Shown here piece by piece: positions 63,545 through 64,000 of a stretch of 64,000 bases of DNA; the stretch's first letter is position 1, and every line of letters starts with the position of its first letter. The translations under genes and the position numbers were made by a program. The notes under the pieces are model-generated. The model ran no database searches. It worked only from the letters and a program-made list of their open reading frames with translations, and was not told the origin of the DNA. The stretch is from Arthrobacter cupressi. Lineage in GTDB: Bacteria; Actinomycetota; Actinomycetes; Actinomycetales; Micrococcaceae. Location: positions 1 through 64,000 of the forward strand of contig NZ_FNEI01000014.1 in assembly GCF_900099975.1 (NCBI RefSeq). The letters run 5' to 3'.

Positions 63545-64000
63545 TCAGACCACGCGCAGGGTCACGGTGGACCCTTCCGGGGCCATGGTGTCCACGGGGT
63601 CCTGGCTCTGGACCAGGCCCAGGATGCCGCCGAACACGTCGAGCTCCACTTCGAAGCCGAGCTTCTTGAGCTCCCTTTCGGCCTGTTTGGCCGACTTGCC
63701 CACGAAATTCGGGACCTCGACCAGCCGTGGCCCCTTGGACAGGGTCAGGGTCACCGTGCCGCCGCGATTCAGGGTCCCGTCCGACGGCGACTGGCGGAGC
63801 ACCGTGCCAGCCGGAGCCTTCTTGTCAAAGATCTCTTCGGCGGCGACTTTCGCGGTCAGCCCGGCATCGCTGATCGCCTTCACGGCCGCGGCCCTGTCCA
63901 TTCCGCGTACGTCCGGAACCGGGAGCGGCTGCGGGCCCTTGGACACCACCAGGGACACGGCCGTTCCGTGCCGAACAGGGGTGTCCTTGGCCGGCGCCTG
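63545..64000 (-). CDS. PASTA-domain C-terminus of a Ser/Thr protein kinase (partial, PknL-like)
   Basis: The stretch is open from 64000 to the stop at 63545 and continues beyond the window. The visible 151 residues are PASTA repeats: the end of one (VSLVVSKGP), a complete one (PVPDVRGMDRAAAVKAISDA through VTLTLSKGP) and a final one (VEVPNFVGKSAKQAERELKK to STVTLRVV). The kinase and membrane segments must lie to the right, outside the window. Adjacent aroG and plsC give the Rv2176/PknL setting, although mycobacterial PknL lacks PASTA repeats as far as I recall. Confidence 0.88.
   Translation of the reverse strand, partial: QAPAKDTPVRHGTAVSLVVSKGPQPLPVPDVRGMDRAAAVKAISDAGLTAKVAAEEIFDKKAPAGTVLRQSPSDGTLNRGGTVTLTLSKGPRLVEVPNFVGKSAKQAERELKKLGFEVELDVFGGILGLVQSQDPVDTMAPEGSTVTLRVV

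Overview
The window is a GC-rich actinobacterial chromosome segment. Gene content and order suggest the Arthrobacter group of the Micrococcaceae: a CTP synthase with an Arthrobacter-like N-terminus, DUF222-HNH genes, a GntR-prpDBC cluster, many GTG starts and strong AGGAGG ribosome binding sites. The genus is an inference; no database was searched. About 60 protein genes are readable, plus the 3' end of a 5S rRNA, one tRNA-Pro, two decayed or broken genes and many clear hairpin terminators.

Layout. (1) 1-1354: end of an rRNA operon facing a reverse-strand glutaryl-CoA dehydrogenase. (2) 1642-12177: a conserved block in the order I remember for M. tuberculosis Rv1691-Rv1701 (repeat/TPR-like protein, HAD phosphatase, small protein, tlyA, nadK, recN, pyrG, NUDIX, xerD), with one reverse-strand DUF2867 gene between recN and pyrG. 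(3) 12280-25744: a metabolic and regulatory block: ECF sigma factor with a membrane partner, NUDIX hydrolase, GntR-prpD-prpB-prpC for propionate, a LuxR/methyltransferase pair, and a DctS/DctR-type two-component system divergent from dctA. (4) 25963-33818: the block equivalent to Rv1708-Rv1713 (parA, scpA, scpB, rluB, tyrA, cmk, plsC, der). (5) 33892-47933: an accessory region: TetR and membrane protein, frameshifted DUF222-HNH gene, Tat-exported protein, tRNA-Pro followed by a metH fragment, MocR regulator, sugar isomerase and MFS permease, a MarR-controlled efflux/SDR unit, and a Fpg/Nei glycosylase. (6) 48096-51166: gcvH, garA-type FHA protein, ftsR-type MerR, DUF151, second MerR (order as Rv1826-Rv1830). 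(7) 51246-55847: orphan ParA-like ATPase and pyruvate carboxylase. (8) 55917-64000: acyl-CoA synthetase, ROK glucokinase, two tandem esterases, plsC-type acyltransferase, class II DAHP synthase and the PASTA tail of a Ser/Thr kinase (compare Rv2187-Rv2176).

How it works together. Housekeeping blocks cover translation (TlyA, RluB, Der), chromosome segregation (ScpA/ScpB/ParA, XerD, RecN), nucleotide and cofactor supply (PyrG, Cmk, NadK) and aromatic synthesis (AroG, TyrA). The carbon genes form a theme around anaplerosis and C3/C4 acids: methylcitrate cycle, dicarboxylate uptake, pyruvate carboxylase, glycine cleavage H protein and a GarA-type switch. The most useful new reading is regulatory. 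Four copies of TAGTTGC-N4-GC tie the MarR gene at 45758-46204 to the divergent MFS and SDR promoters. Two TGTATACA operators lie 52 bp apart at the GntR-prp promoter. TetR palindromes and a CRP-like site mark other divergent promoters. No CRISPR array, prophage, insertion sequence or obvious defence system was seen.
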